From: Streptomyces zhaozhouensis
GTDB lineage: Bacteria > Actinomycetota > Actinomycetes > Streptomycetales > Streptomycetaceae
Assembly: GCF_900230195.1 (NCBI RefSeq)
Contig: NZ_OCNE01000007.1
Span: forward strand, 182,435 to 246,434
Direction: 5' to 3'
Length of the DNA stretch: 64,000 nt
The position numbers and the translations under genes are program-made. Below, piece by piece: positions 17,819 to 26,684 of the stretch (the stretch's first letter is position 1; each line of letters starts with the position of its first letter). The notes under the pieces were generated by a model. The model did no database searches and was not told where the DNA came from. It saw nothing but the letters and a program-made list of their open reading frames with translations.

Positions 17819-19459
17819 TCACGGGGTGGTGAGGTCGAAGCGGGCGACCCGGACGCTGCCGCCCAGCGCTCGGGTGGCGTGGTGGAAGAGCGCGAAGCGG
17901 TAGCCCAGGAAGAACTGCCAGGCGTGGTGGAGAACGAAGCCCGGGCCGAGATCCGTGAAGGCGGACCCGTCCGCGCTGTGGGAGAAACGGGCCTGGCGGC
18001 CGGAGCCGGGGGTGATGTCGACGGTGACGCGCAGCCAGAGGCGGGTGCCGGCGACGGCCGCGGTGGCCCGTTCGGTCCCGGTGGAGACGGTGTTCCAGTC
18101 GCCGTCCATGCGGATGTCGTCGACCATCGCCAGCCGGGTGGCGCCGCCTTCGCGGATCAGGCCGATCCAGGCGGAGGAGTCGCGCAGCACGGCCAGGCCC
18201 GCCCGGTCGCCGTCGGTCATCCCCTCGTGCTCCAACTCGACGGTCGCGGTGGAGGTGGGGCCCTGAACGCGGTGGGTGAGGGTGTTGCGGGCGGAGTAGA
18301 GGTCGTCGGTCACGGTGGCGGTCGACAGGGTGAGCCCGTTGCCGACGGCGAAGCGGTCGTGGTCGGGGTTGTGGTTCCACTCCCACCGGGGAGCGAGCGT
18401 GGGGCCGTCGAAGGTGTCGGGGCCGGTCATCGGCCGCGGTTGACGCGGGGGCGGGGGAACGGCGGGCTCCGGGTAGGAGGAGCCCCAGGCGCCGTCGACG
18501 AGGTGGAGCGCGGGCCAGCCGTCCGCCGTCCAGCTGACGGGGGCGAGCGCCGGGACCCGTCCACCGGGGTAGGCGTCCACGAACGCGAGGTAGTACCAGT
18601 CGCCGCCGGGCGTGTCGACCAGCCCGCCCTGGTGGGGCACGCCGCCGCCCGGGATGGGCCCGGGCAGGTCGAGCAGCAGCTCCCGCAGCTCGTAGGGGCC
18701 GAAGGGGGAGGGGGCCTTGAGGATGTACTGGCCGTTGGCCGGGCGGGTGAGGAAGATGTAGTAGTCGCCGTTGATCCGGTAGAACCTGGCTCCCTCCAGC
18801 GTGCCGATGTCGGAGGGGGTGTCGAACACCTGCTCGTTCCTGACCTCTTCGGTCAGGTCGTCGGAGAGCTGGGCCACGGAGATGCGCGTGTTGCCGTACG
18901 CCACGTACGGGGTGTCGCCGTCGAAGAGCAGGCCGGCGTCGTAGTAGGCGCGGGGAAGCGTGGCGACCTTCTCCCACTCGGCCTCGACGTCGGTGGCCGT
19001 GTACACGTGGCTGAGGGAGAAGTCGGTCTGTCCCAGCCAGTAGAAACGGCCCTCGCTCGCCCGGTGGTTGAGGGTGGAGGCCCAGATCCCGGCGACGTAG
19101 GCGCGGCCGCCCTCCATGTCGTACTTGGCGCCGAAGTCCAGGCGCGGGACGGAGTGCCCCGCGAACTCCCAGTCGACCAGGTTCCAGGAGCGCAGCACGG
19201 GCGCGCCGGGGGAGTAGTGCATGGTCGAGGCCGAGTAGTAGAAGGTGTCGCCGACGCGGATGACGTCGATGTCGGCGAAGTCCTGCCACAGGACGGGGTT
19301 GTCGAAGAGCGCCCGGGGGCGGAGCCCGGCCGGGGGCGCGGGGGCCGTGGTGGCCGCCGCGTGGGGGGACGCGGCGCTCCAGGGGAGCGCGGCGGCCAGG
19401 CCGAGGCCGGTCGCCCCGGAGAGCAGGCCGCGACGGCTGGGGCGGGGGGTGGGGGACAT
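17819..19459 (-). CDS. Secreted GH43 arabinofuranosidase/beta-xylosidase
   Basis: 546 residues from ATG 19459. The N-terminus has a twin-arginine signal (SRRGLLSGATGLGLAAAL, Ala-rich to about 36). A five-bladed propeller of GH43 type spans about 45-340 (DIDVIRVGDTFYYSAS, GTLEGARFYRINGDYYIFL, HQGGLVDTPGGDWY). The C-terminal half (about 350-546, GPDTFDGPTLAPRWEWNHN) is a concanavalin-like (DUF1349-type) sandwich found in many GH43 enzymes. It removes arabinose or xylose from xylan side or end chains. First gene of the operon with GH10 and the esterase. Confidence 0.9.
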   Translation of the reverse strand: MSPTPRPSRRGLLSGATGLGLAAALPWSAASPHAAATTAPAPPAGLRPRALFDNPVLWQDFADIDVIRVGDTFYYSASTMHYSPGAPVLRSWNLVDWEFAGHSVPRLDFGAKYDMEGGRAYVAGIWASTLNHRASEGRFYWLGQTDFSLSHVYTATDVEAEWEKVATLPRAYYDAGLLFDGDTPYVAYGNTRISVAQLSDDLTEEVRNEQVFDTPSDIGTLEGARFYRINGDYYIFLTRPANGQYILKAPSPFGPYELRELLLDLPGPIPGGGVPHQGGLVDTPGGDWYYLAFVDAYPGGRVPALAPVSWTADGWPALHLVDGAWGSSYPEPAVPPPPRQPRPMTGPDTFDGPTLAPRWEWNHNPDHDRFAVGNGLTLSTATVTDDLYSARNTLTHRVQGPTSTATVELEHEGMTDGDRAGLAVLRDSSAWIGLIREGGATRLAMVDDIRMDGDWNTVSTGTERATAAVAGTRLWLRVTVDITPGSGRQARFSHSADGSAFTDLGPGFVLHHAWQFFLGYRFALFHHATRALGGSVRVARFDLTTP

Positions 19460-19553
19460 GGCGGAAGTCCTTCCGGAAGCGGCTCGTGGGGGGAGGGACC
19501 GCTGCGGTGCGCGCCGGGCCCGGGAGGCGCCAACCGCGCACCCACCAGGCCAA

Positions 19554-19569
19554 GTTCGAGATGTCGAAC
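19554..19569. promoter_or_regulatory. Palindrome GTTCGA-N4-TCGAAC, candidate operator
   Basis: A perfect 6-bp inverted repeat with a 4-base spacer lies about 15-30 bases downstream of the predicted transcription start of the GH43 operon, a classic repressor position. LacI-type control of xylan genes is common, but no such regulator lies in the window. Confidence 0.5.
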
Positions 19570-19590
19570 CGTGTTCCATGGCGCGAACAG

Positions 19591-19619
19591 AGAATAGGAA
19601 GGGGTTTCCGGCGCGTCAA
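19591..19619 (-). promoter_or_regulatory. Promoter of GH43-GH10-esterase operon
   Basis: On the minus strand TTGACG (19619-19614), 17 bases, TATTCT (19596-19591): near-consensus for the major vegetative sigma factor. The predicted leader to the GH43 ATG is about 125 nt. Confidence 0.65.
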
Positions 19620-19628
19620 CGCGGTCCG

Positions 19629-19642
19629 TCGAATTTTTTCGA
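19629..19642. promoter_or_regulatory. Palindrome TCGAA-N4-TTCGA just upstream of the -35
   Basis: The inverted repeat TCGAATTTTTTCGA lies 10 bases upstream of the -35 hexamer of the GH43 promoter. With the site at 19554-19569 it brackets the promoter, so both may bind one regulator, although the half-site order is reversed. Confidence 0.4.
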
Positions 19643-19846
19643 AACGCCTTCCGCGGTATGGCCGTGGATTTCCCTCGTCCTTCGAGTTCAGGCCCCGGAA
19701 AACGAAACCGTGGCCGGCCGTCCCGAAAAACTTCCAAAACCCCGGACGGCCGGAGGGTGCTGTCAACCGGACACCGCGTTCACGGTCCCGGGAATGCCAT
19801 GACGACGTTTTCTGCCCGCCTTTTTCCCGTCCTCGGGTGGAAAGGG

Positions 19847-19874
19847 TTGACGCCGGCGCGCCGCTCCCTAGGAT
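19847..19874 (+). promoter_or_regulatory. Promoter of GH62 gene
   Basis: TTGACG (19847-19852), 16 bases, TAGGAT (19869-19874), about 120 bases before the GH62 ATG. Together with the minus-strand promoter it makes the 536-bp gap a divergent control region for the arabinoxylan genes. Confidence 0.55.
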
Positions 19875-19995
19875 CACCTGATGTCCGGTGGGACGTTCAC
19901 CGGTCGAAATGCCGAACGCGCCGGGGTGCGGCTCTCGTTCGCCGGCGACCGCGGCACCACACCCGCCATCCGATCCGTGAGGGAGTCCCCCTGCC

Positions 19996-21099
19996 ATGTC
20001 CTCAGCGGAACACCGCCCCCGTTTACGCTTCCTGACCGCCACCCTGACGGCGCTCCTCGGGGTGACCCTGGCGCTGGTGGCCGGGCCGGCCTCCGGCGAC
20101 CCGGCGCCCGCCGCCGCGCCCACGGTGGAGCCCCGGGCCGAGCTGCCCACCACCTTCCAGTGGTCCTCCACCGGCCCGCTGATCTCCCCCCACTCCGGGC
20201 TCGGTTCGGTCGCGGCCAAGGACCCGTCCGTGGTGCAGGACCAGGACGGGAGGTGGCACGTCTTCTTCACCAGGGTCGACACCGCCGGCGACTGGGGGCT
20301 GGCCCACACCAGCTTCACCGACTGGTCCCAGGCCGGTGCCGGCGCGCAGACCGACCTGGAGGCGTCCTCCGCCATCGGCGGCGGCTACCGGGCGGCACCC
20401 CACGCGTTCTACTTCGCGCCCCACGACGAGTGGTACCTCGTCTACCAGACCGGGCTGCCCTCGTTCTCCACCACGACGGACATCAACGACCCCGGCAGCT
20501 GGTCGGCGCCGCGCAACTTCATGGACAGCGTCCCGGACGTCGTCGAGGAGAACATCGGCAACGGCAACTGGCTGGACTTCTTCGTCATCTGCGACGACTC
20601 CATGTGCTACCTGTTCTCCGCCGACGACAACGGCCACGTCTACCGGTCGGAGACCACCCTGGCCGACTTCCCCAACGGCTTCGGCAACACGCGGATCGTC
20701 CTGGAGGACTCCGGCAACAACCTCTTCGAGGGCGGCGCCGTCTACCAGGTCGGGGACACCGACACCTACCTGCTGCTGTGGGAGGCGATCGGCTCGGACG
20801 GCCGGCGCTGGTACCGCTCCTTCACGGCCGAGGGACTGGACGGGCAGTGGCAGCCGCTGGCCGACACCCAGGACAACCCCTTCGCCCGCAGCAACAACGT
20901 CTCGTTCGAGAACGGCGACGCGTGGACCCAGGACATCAGCCACGGCGAACTCCTGCGCACCACGCCCGACCAGACCATGGCCATCGACCCCTGCGACATC
21001 CGGCTGCTCTACCAGGGCCTGGACCCCTCCGCCGGGGGCGAGTACTCCCAACTGCCCTACCGGCTGGGTCTCGCGACCAACACCACGGGCACCTGCTGA
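19996..21099 (+). CDS. Secreted GH62 alpha-L-arabinofuranosidase
   Basis: 367 residues from ATG 19996 (GGGAG upstream). Signal peptide about residues 1-35; GH62 propeller about 50-360, opening with FQWSSTGPLISP. Probable catalytic base D76 (AAKDPSVV), pKa modulator D194 (NWLDFFVI) and acid E245 (NLFEGGAVY). GH62 enzymes remove single arabinose branches from arabinoxylan, which lets the GH10 xylanase reach the backbone. Divergent from the GH43 operon. No carbohydrate-binding module is attached. Confidence 0.93.
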   Translation: MSSAEHRPRLRFLTATLTALLGVTLALVAGPASGDPAPAAAPTVEPRAELPTTFQWSSTGPLISPHSGLGSVAAKDPSVVQDQDGRWHVFFTRVDTAGDWGLAHTSFTDWSQAGAGAQTDLEASSAIGGGYRAAPHAFYFAPHDEWYLVYQTGLPSFSTTTDINDPGSWSAPRNFMDSVPDVVEENIGNGNWLDFFVICDDSMCYLFSADDNGHVYRSETTLADFPNGFGNTRIVLEDSGNNLFEGGAVYQVGDTDTYLLLWEAIGSDGRRWYRSFTAEGLDGQWQPLADTQDNPFARSNNVSFENGDAWTQDISHGELLRTTPDQTMAIDPCDIRLLYQGLDPSAGGEYSQLPYRLGLATNTTGTC

Positions 21100-21112
21100 C
21101 CGGCGGTCCCCC

Positions 21113-22126
21113 TCACCGCGAGGCGCGCAGCCGCAGCGCGTAACGCGCCGTCAGCGCCACCGGGCCCGTCGGCTCCCGCGCCAGCTCCGCCAGGGCGCGG
21201 GCCGCCGTCGGGCCCGGGATGTCGGTGAGCGCCTGCACCAGACGCAGGCGCGCCGGGGCTGCGACCGCGGGCTCCGCGAGACGCCCCACGATCCCGGTCG
21301 CGATCCGGTCGGCCACCCCGGGGTGGTCCGCCAACGCGCCGAGCGCGTCGGCGGCCTCCACCTCGCGGGTCTCCTCCACCAGCAGGTCGAGCAGCGCCGG
21401 GATCACCTCGCCTGCGCCGCGCGCCCCCAGCGCCAGCGCCGCGTGCCGGCGCACCACCGGGGCGTCGTCGGCCAGCGCGCGGCGTAGCAGCGCGTCGGCC
21501 TCCTCACCCGCGCTCCCCTCACCCGCCACCTCGGCGAGCGCCCGCACCGCGCGCTCGCGCACCTCGGCGGCGGGGGAGCGCAGCGCCTCGCCCAGCGCCG
21601 CGAGCCCGGCACCGCCGGACCGGGCCAGCGCCCAGCGCAGCGCGCCGGCGACATGCGGGTCCCGCTCTCGCAGCACCGCCTCGACCAGCGCCTCCGCCGG
21701 CACCGTCTCCACCGACGACAGGGCCGCGCGCTGCCGACGCCCCGCGCTCGGCGAGCGCAGCGCCTGGAGCAGCGCGACCGTCCGCAGCACGTCGTCCCAG
21801 CCGGCGGGCCCCGCCGCGCCGATGCGCCGCAGCCGGGTCAGCAGCTCCGTCTCGCGCGCGAGACGTTCCCGCGTGCGGTCGATCAGGTCGTCCACCAACC
21901 GCCCCGGCGCGAAGTCCGGGTCGTCCAGCGCCCGCCCGACCTCGCGCAGCGAAAGACCCAGCGACCGCAGGCTCTCGATGTGGAAGATCCGCCGGACGTC
22001 CTCCTCCGAGTACTCCCGGTAGCCGCCCTCGGTGCGCCCGGTCGGCCGCACCAGCCCCAGCTCCTCGTAGTGCCGCAGCATCCGCGCGCTGACCCCCGCG
22101 CGGCGCGCCACCTCGCCGATCAGCAC
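21113..22126 (-). CDS. MerR-type regulator fused to HEAT repeats
   Basis: 337 residues from GTG 22126. Residues 1-75 are a MerR winged helix (LIGEVARRAGVSARMLRHYE, GYREYSEEDVRRI), followed by the dimerisation coiled coil to about 110. The rest (about 115-337) is a series of alpha-helical HEAT-like repeats (ADALLRRALADDAPVVRRHA, LALGARGAGEVIPALLDLL) instead of a ligand-binding domain. Protein-protein sensing is an inference. The gene directly upstream is a stand-alone HEAT protein, 13 bases away, and is a natural partner. Confidence 0.85.
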   Translation of the reverse strand: MLIGEVARRAGVSARMLRHYEELGLVRPTGRTEGGYREYSEEDVRRIFHIESLRSLGLSLREVGRALDDPDFAPGRLVDDLIDRTRERLARETELLTRLRRIGAAGPAGWDDVLRTVALLQALRSPSAGRRQRAALSSVETVPAEALVEAVLRERDPHVAGALRWALARSGGAGLAALGEALRSPAAEVRERAVRALAEVAGEGSAGEEADALLRRALADDAPVVRRHAALALGARGAGEVIPALLDLLVEETREVEAADALGALADHPGVADRIATGIVGRLAEPAVAAPARLRLVQALTDIPGPTAARALAELAREPTGPVALTARYALRLRASR

Positions 22127-22139
22127 CCCGTGACGCCTC

Positions 22140-22808
22140 TCATCCCGCCTCGTCCCCCGGCGCGGACGCCACCAGGCGCCTGGCCTCCTCGATCGCGAGT
22201 GCGAAGCTCGCCTCCGGGTCGCGCGCCAGCTTCCGCGTGGCCAACGCGTGCACCCGCGCCGCCGGCTCCGCCCCGGTGCTCGCGGCCGCCAGCACGGGCT
22301 CGCCCGCCTCCCCGAGCGCGATCAGCGCCCGGCTCAGACTCAACTGTGTCTCCCGCGTCCCGCGCCCCAACTGGCCCCCCAACTCCACGGCCAGCGCAGG
22401 GCGTTCCGTCTCGGGCGCGAGCCCGACCGCCGTCCGCCACGCGGTGCGCGCCACCTCGTCGTCGGCGTCCCGCAGCAGCGCCGACGTGATCGCCGGCCAG
22501 GCCGAGACGTCCCCGATCTTGGAGAGCGTGTGCAACGCCTGGCTTCGCGCCCGCGCACGGTCCGAACGCAGCTCGGCCACGAGCGCGGGAACGGTCAGCG
22601 CCGCCGGATGACGGGTCAGCGCCCAGGTCAGCGTCTCCCGCACGAAGAACTCCGGCTCCACCGCGCACCGCTGCACCAGCCCCGCCACATACCGGTCGTC
22701 CGGCGCCGAACCCACCGCCATCGCCGCCCGCATCCGTATCTGCGCGTCGTCGTGCGCCAGCGCGCGGAAGGCCGGCGACCCGGCCGCCCCCCGTTCCACC
22801 ATGGTCAT
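22140..22808 (-). CDS. HEAT-repeat protein
   Basis: 222 residues from ATG 22808, chosen because AGGAGG lies eight bases upstream; a GTG at 22829 is in frame but would sit inside that site. Nearly the whole sequence is helical HEAT-like repeats (RALAHDDAQIRMRAAMAVGS, FVRETLTWALTRHP, ARSQALHTLSKIGD). No catalytic motif. Cytoplasmic scaffold, probably working with the MerR-HEAT regulator encoded just downstream. Confidence 0.82.
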   Translation of the reverse strand: MTMVERGAAGSPAFRALAHDDAQIRMRAAMAVGSAPDDRYVAGLVQRCAVEPEFFVRETLTWALTRHPAALTVPALVAELRSDRARARSQALHTLSKIGDVSAWPAITSALLRDADDEVARTAWRTAVGLAPETERPALAVELGGQLGRGTRETQLSLSRALIALGEAGEPVLAAASTGAEPAARVHALATRKLARDPEASFALAIEEARRLVASAPGDEAG

Positions 22809-22884
22809 CGGGACCACCTCCTCCGGCACAGTGAAGACCTTGCCACCGTGTCAGAGTCAAACCCGTTCCGCCCGCCCGCGCCGT

Positions 22885-23985
22885 TCAGCCGTCGTAGTCC
22901 AGGGTCAGTGCCTCCGAGTCCGGCACCGCCTGGCAGGTCAGCACGTACCCGGCCGCCACCTCCGCCGGCTCCAGCGCGAAGTTCCGCCGCATCACCGCCC
23001 GCCCCTCGACCACCCGCGCCCGGCACGTGCCGCACACCCCGCCCCGGCAGGCGAACGGCAGCTCGGGGCGCGCCCGTTGCGCCCCGTCCAGCACCCGCCC
23101 GCCCGCCGGCAGCGCCACCGTGCTGGCCCGCCCGTCCAGCACCACCGTCACCCGGCTCGTCGGACCTTCGGGCCCGGCCGGCCCCGCCGCCCGCCGCGCC
23201 GGGGGCGGCTCCTCGTCCGCCGCGTGGAACAGCTCCCCGCGCACCCGCTCCGGCGCCACCCCCAGCCGCGCCAGCGCCTGACGCGCCTCGACCACCATCG
23301 GCAGCGGCCCGCACAGCCACCACCGGTGCGCCACGCCGGGATCGAGCAGCGCCCGCGCCAACAGCGCCAGCCGGGGCCCGTCCAGCCGGCCCGACAGCAC
23401 GTCGACCTCGCGCGGCTCCCGGGAGAGCACGTGCACCAGCTGGAACCGGGTGGGGTGGGCGTCCTTCAGCTCCGCCAGCTCGTCGGCGAACATCACCGTG
23501 TCGCTCGCCCGGTTCCCGTACAGCAGCGTGACCCGCCCGCCCGGGGAGCGCCGCAGCACCGACGCGGCGATCGACACCATGGGCGTGACGCCCGAGCCCG
23601 CCGCCACCAGCACATGGTGGTCGGGCACCGACAGATCGGGGGTGAACGTCCCCGACGGCGGCGCCACCTCCACCTCGTCGCCCGGCGCCGCGCTCTCCAC
23701 GAACCACGGGGAGACCAGACCGCCGGGCACCCGCCGCACCCCGATCCTGGGCGGCGCGCCGGCCTCCGCGCAGAGCGAGTAGGAACGGCGCTCCTCCCGC
23801 CCGTCCACCCACCGCCGCACCGTCAGCCACTGCCCCGGCGCGAACGCGAACGCGTCGGCCAGCGCCTCCGGCACCGCGAACGTCACCGCGACCGCGTCGC
23901 CGCACAGCCGCTCCACCCGCGCGATCCGCAGCCGGTGGAAGACCCCGCGCCGTGACGCCGGGGCCGCCGAGGCGGGCGCACCCAT
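22885..23985 (-). CDS. paaE: Phenylacetyl-CoA epoxidase reductase subunit
   Basis: 366 residues from ATG 23985, coupled to paaD (TGATG). Ferredoxin-NADP reductase domains about 10-250 (flavin site RSYSL, NAD site AAGSGVTPMVSI, CGPLPMV), then a plant-type 2Fe-2S domain with the cysteines of CRGGVCGTCRARV and a last one in LTCQA. It passes electrons from NADPH to the diiron PaaA in the PaaABCE complex that epoxidises the ring of phenylacetyl-CoA. Confidence 0.94.
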   Translation of the reverse strand: MGAPASAAPASRRGVFHRLRIARVERLCGDAVAVTFAVPEALADAFAFAPGQWLTVRRWVDGREERRSYSLCAEAGAPPRIGVRRVPGGLVSPWFVESAAPGDEVEVAPPSGTFTPDLSVPDHHVLVAAGSGVTPMVSIAASVLRRSPGGRVTLLYGNRASDTVMFADELAELKDAHPTRFQLVHVLSREPREVDVLSGRLDGPRLALLARALLDPGVAHRWWLCGPLPMVVEARQALARLGVAPERVRGELFHAADEEPPPARRAAGPAGPEGPTSRVTVVLDGRASTVALPAGGRVLDGAQRARPELPFACRGGVCGTCRARVVEGRAVMRRNFALEPAEVAAGYVLTCQAVPDSEALTLDYDG

Positions 23986-24485
23986 CAGACCTCCCTGAGA
24001 TGTGCGAACGGTTCCCGGCAGGCACGGCACCGCCACAGCGCGGTGCACAGCGTCCCGCCGCTGCGCGAGACCTCCTCCGTCCCGCGCGCCCCGCAGCGCG
24101 GGCACGGCACGGCCGGCCGCGTCGCCGACAGCGTCAGCGCCACCGGCCCGCGCGCGGGCGCCGCGCCCGGCGGCGCGATGCCGGCGGCCGCCAGCTTCCG
24201 CCGCCCCGCCTCGGTGATCCACTCCGACGTCCACGGCGGCGACCACACCGTCTCCACCTCGACGCGCGCGAAGCCCGCGCCCCGCAGCGCCGCCGCCACG
24301 TCGGCCCGGATCTCCGCCACCGCCGGGCAGCCCGCGTAGGTCGGCGCCAGCCGCACCACCACGCCGCCGGCGCCGTCACACGCCACGCCGCGCACCATGC
24401 CCAGCTCCGCGACCGTCACCACCGGCAGCTCCGGGTCCGGCACCCCGCCCGCGGCCCGCCACGCCAACGCCTCCGCCGCCGTCAC
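23985..24485 (-). CDS. paaD: PaaD, MIP18/DUF59-type protein of phenylacetate pathway
   Basis: 166 residues from GTG 24485 (a GTG at 24488 is equally possible), overlapping paaC by GTGA. N-terminal DUF59 domain about 1-95 (GGVPDPELPVVTVAELGMV, YAGCPAV) and a C-terminal zinc-ribbon with CPRCGARGTEE and CRAC pairs. PaaD is thought to help mature the iron centre or the iron-sulfur cluster of the epoxidase. Confidence 0.93.
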   Translation of the reverse strand: MTAAEALAWRAAGGVPDPELPVVTVAELGMVRGVACDGAGGVVVRLAPTYAGCPAVAEIRADVAAALRGAGFARVEVETVWSPPWTSEWITEAGRRKLAAAGIAPPGAAPARGPVALTLSATRPAVPCPRCGARGTEEVSRSGGTLCTALWRCRACREPFAHLREV

Positions 24486-25330
24486 CACGACGCCCCCGGA
24501 TGCGCGCGCGCCACGCCCTGCAACTCGGCAAGCAGCACCGGCAGATGGGCGGTGTGCACGCCCGCCCGGCCGCCGGAGCCCCCGACCGGCACCGGCACCG
24601 GGAGCGGCACCCCCGCCTCCCGCGCCACCCGGCCCCAGTCCGCCGCGCACGCCGCCCGCACCGCGCCCGGCGCCACCCCCAGCTCCGCCCCCACCGCGTC
24701 GTCCCAGACCTCCGCCAGCCACGGCCCGGCCTCTTCGACCGCGCGCCCCAGCCGGCCGCGCGACACGTCGGTGCCGTCGCCGAGCCGCACCACCCACTCG
24801 GCGGCGAACAGCCGGTGGTAGGTCACCTCCGTGACACCCCGCTCCGCGACCGCCGCCAGCACCGGGTCCGCCGCGCCCCGCAGCCCGTCCAGCACCGCGA
24901 GCCGCGCTGACGACAGCGCCAGCATCCGCAGCGCGGTGAACGCGAAGTCGCCGCGCGGGAGTTCCGCCAGCCGCAGACAGCGGAACTCCGCCGCGGCCCG
25001 CCGGTACGCGAAGTCGTCCTCGCCCCGCCCGCTGCCGTCCACCTGACCGGCCCGCGCATACAGCAGCCGCGCCTGCCCCAGCAGGTCGAGACCGACGTTG
25101 GCCAGCGCCAGCTCGATCTCCAGCTCCGGCGCGCACGTGACCCACTCGGCCAGCCGCTGCGCGCCGACCAGCGCGTCGTCGGCCAGCGCGACGCAGACCC
25201 GCGCCACTGCCGCGCCGTCCGCGCCGGGCGGCGGCTCGACCGCCACCCCGTGCAGCGGGTCCTCGAAGCCGGTGCCGAACGCCCAGCGCGCGTCGCCCGG
25301 CCCGTCCCCTTCCCCGCCCGTGCCGTTCAC
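24482..25330 (-). CDS. paaC: Phenylacetyl-CoA epoxidase structural subunit PaaC
   Basis: 282 residues from GTG 25330. A ferritin-like helical protein (LADDALVGAQRLAEWVTCAP, LELALANVGLDLLGQARLLY, VTYHRLFAAEWVVRLGDGT) matching PaaC, the non-catalytic partner of PaaA. Usual family length is about 250; the first 30 residues here are a divergent extension. Lies 33 bases after paaB. Confidence 0.93.
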   Translation of the reverse strand: MNGTGGEGDGPGDARWAFGTGFEDPLHGVAVEPPPGADGAAVARVCVALADDALVGAQRLAEWVTCAPELEIELALANVGLDLLGQARLLYARAGQVDGSGRGEDDFAYRRAAAEFRCLRLAELPRGDFAFTALRMLALSSARLAVLDGLRGAADPVLAAVAERGVTEVTYHRLFAAEWVVRLGDGTDVSRGRLGRAVEEAGPWLAEVWDDAVGAELGVAPGAVRAACAADWGRVAREAGVPLPVPVPVGGSGGRAGVHTAHLPVLLAELQGVARAHPGASW

Positions 25331-25363
25331 CGCGCACCGCCCTTCGCCGTCGGCTCCGCCGCG

Positions 25364-25666
25364 TCAGATGTGCGGCACGTCATGGGGAATCTCGTAGAAC
25401 GTCGGATGCCGGTACACCTTGTCGCCGCTCGGCGCGAAGAACGGGTCCCGCTCGTCGGGCGCCGACGCCGTCACGTCCGCGGAGCGCACCACCCAGATGC
25501 TGACGCCCTCGTTCCTGCGGGTGTACAGGTCGCGCGCGTGGGTCAGCGCCATCCGCGCGTCGGCCGCCCGCAGCGAACCCACGTGCACGTGGTTCAGCCC
25601 GCGCTTGCCGCGCACGAACACCTCGAACAACGGCCAGCCGCCGTCCACCGCCTCCGTGCCGCTCAC
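25364..25666 (-). CDS. paaB: Phenylacetyl-CoA epoxidase subunit PaaB
   Basis: 100 residues from GTG 25666, overlapping the paaA stop (GTGA). The signature [20 protein letters not shown], the middle [17 protein letters not shown] and the end [12 protein letters not shown] are diagnostic of PaaB, the small bridging subunit of the epoxidase. Confidence 0.95.
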   Translation of the reverse strand: MSGTEAVDGGWPLFEVFVRGKRGLNHVHVGSLRAADARMALTHARDLYTRRNEGVSIWVVRSADVTASAPDERDPFFAPSGDKVYRHPTFYEIPHDVPHI

Positions 25667-26628
25667 CGCGCCACCCCCGCCCCGTCCGCGCGCCGTGCGC
25701 GCCGTTCCGCGTGCGCGGCGGCGGCCTCCCGCACCCACGCGCCGTCCTCGTGCGCCGCCGTGCGCCGGGCGATCCGCTCCCGGTTGCACGGCCCGTCACC
25801 GCCGATCACCCGCGCCAGCTCGGCGAAGTCCGGCGTGCCGAAGTCGTAACGGCCGCGCTCCTCGTTCCACCGCAGCTCCGGGTCGGGCAGCGTCACCCCG
25901 AGCCGGTCCGCCTGCGGCACCGTCATGTCGACGAAACGCTGCCGCAGCTCGTCGTTGGAGTGCCGCTTGACGCGCCACGCCATGGAGCGCTCCGAGTTCG
26001 GCGACGCCGCGTCCGGCGGACCGAACATCATCAGCGACGGCCACCACCAGCGGTCCACCGCGTCCTGCACCATCTCCCGCTGCGCCGCCGTGCCGCGCGT
26101 CATCGTCCACAGCAGCTCGTACCCCTGCCGCTGGTGGAAGGACTCCTCCTTGCAGACCCGCACCATCGCCCGCGCGTAGGGGCCGTAGGAGGAACGGCAC
26201 AGCGGCACCTGGTTGCAGATCGCCGCGCCGTCCACCAGCCAGCCGATCACCCCGACGTCGGCGAACGTCGCCGCCGGGTAGTTGAAGATCGACGAGTACT
26301 TCTGGCGCCCCTCCAGCAGCCGCCGCGTCAGGTCGTCCCGGTCGGCGCCCAGCGTCTCCGCCGCCCCGTACAGATACAGCCCGTGGCCGGCCTCGTCCTG
26401 GACCTTCGCCCACAGGATCGCCTTGCGGCGCAGCGAGGGCGCGCGCGTGATCCAGTCGCCCTCCGGCTGCATACCGATGATCTCCGAGTGCGCGTGCTGC
26501 GCGATCTGCCGCACCAGCGTCGCCCGGTACGCCTCGGGCATCCAGTCGCGCGGCTCCACCCGCCGGTCCGCGGCCACCGTCTCCTCGAAGTGCGCCCGCA
26601 GCTCCGGCTCGTCCGCCTCCGTGGTCAT
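25663..26628 (-). CDS. paaA: Phenylacetyl-CoA epoxidase catalytic diiron subunit PaaA
   Basis: 321 residues from ATG 26628, with GGGAGG upstream. The diiron ligands lie in the helix pairs [12 protein letters not shown] and [14 protein letters not shown]; the segment [18 protein letters not shown] and [14 protein letters not shown] are PaaA hallmarks. It inserts one oxygen atom into the ring of phenylacetyl-CoA. Fourth to last in the nine-gene run; 56 bases after the crotonase. Confidence 0.96.
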   Translation of the reverse strand: MTTEADEPELRAHFEETVAADRRVEPRDWMPEAYRATLVRQIAQHAHSEIIGMQPEGDWITRAPSLRRKAILWAKVQDEAGHGLYLYGAAETLGADRDDLTRRLLEGRQKYSSIFNYPAATFADVGVIGWLVDGAAICNQVPLCRSSYGPYARAMVRVCKEESFHQRQGYELLWTMTRGTAAQREMVQDAVDRWWWPSLMMFGPPDAASPNSERSMAWRVKRHSNDELRQRFVDMTVPQADRLGVTLPDPELRWNEERGRYDFGTPDFAELARVIGGDGPCNRERIARRTAAHEDGAWVREAAAAHAERRARRADGAGVAR

Positions 26629-26684
26629 CGCCGACCTCCCGTCGGTTCCGTTCCGTCGTCCACCTCGACGCGCCGCACGGTGCC

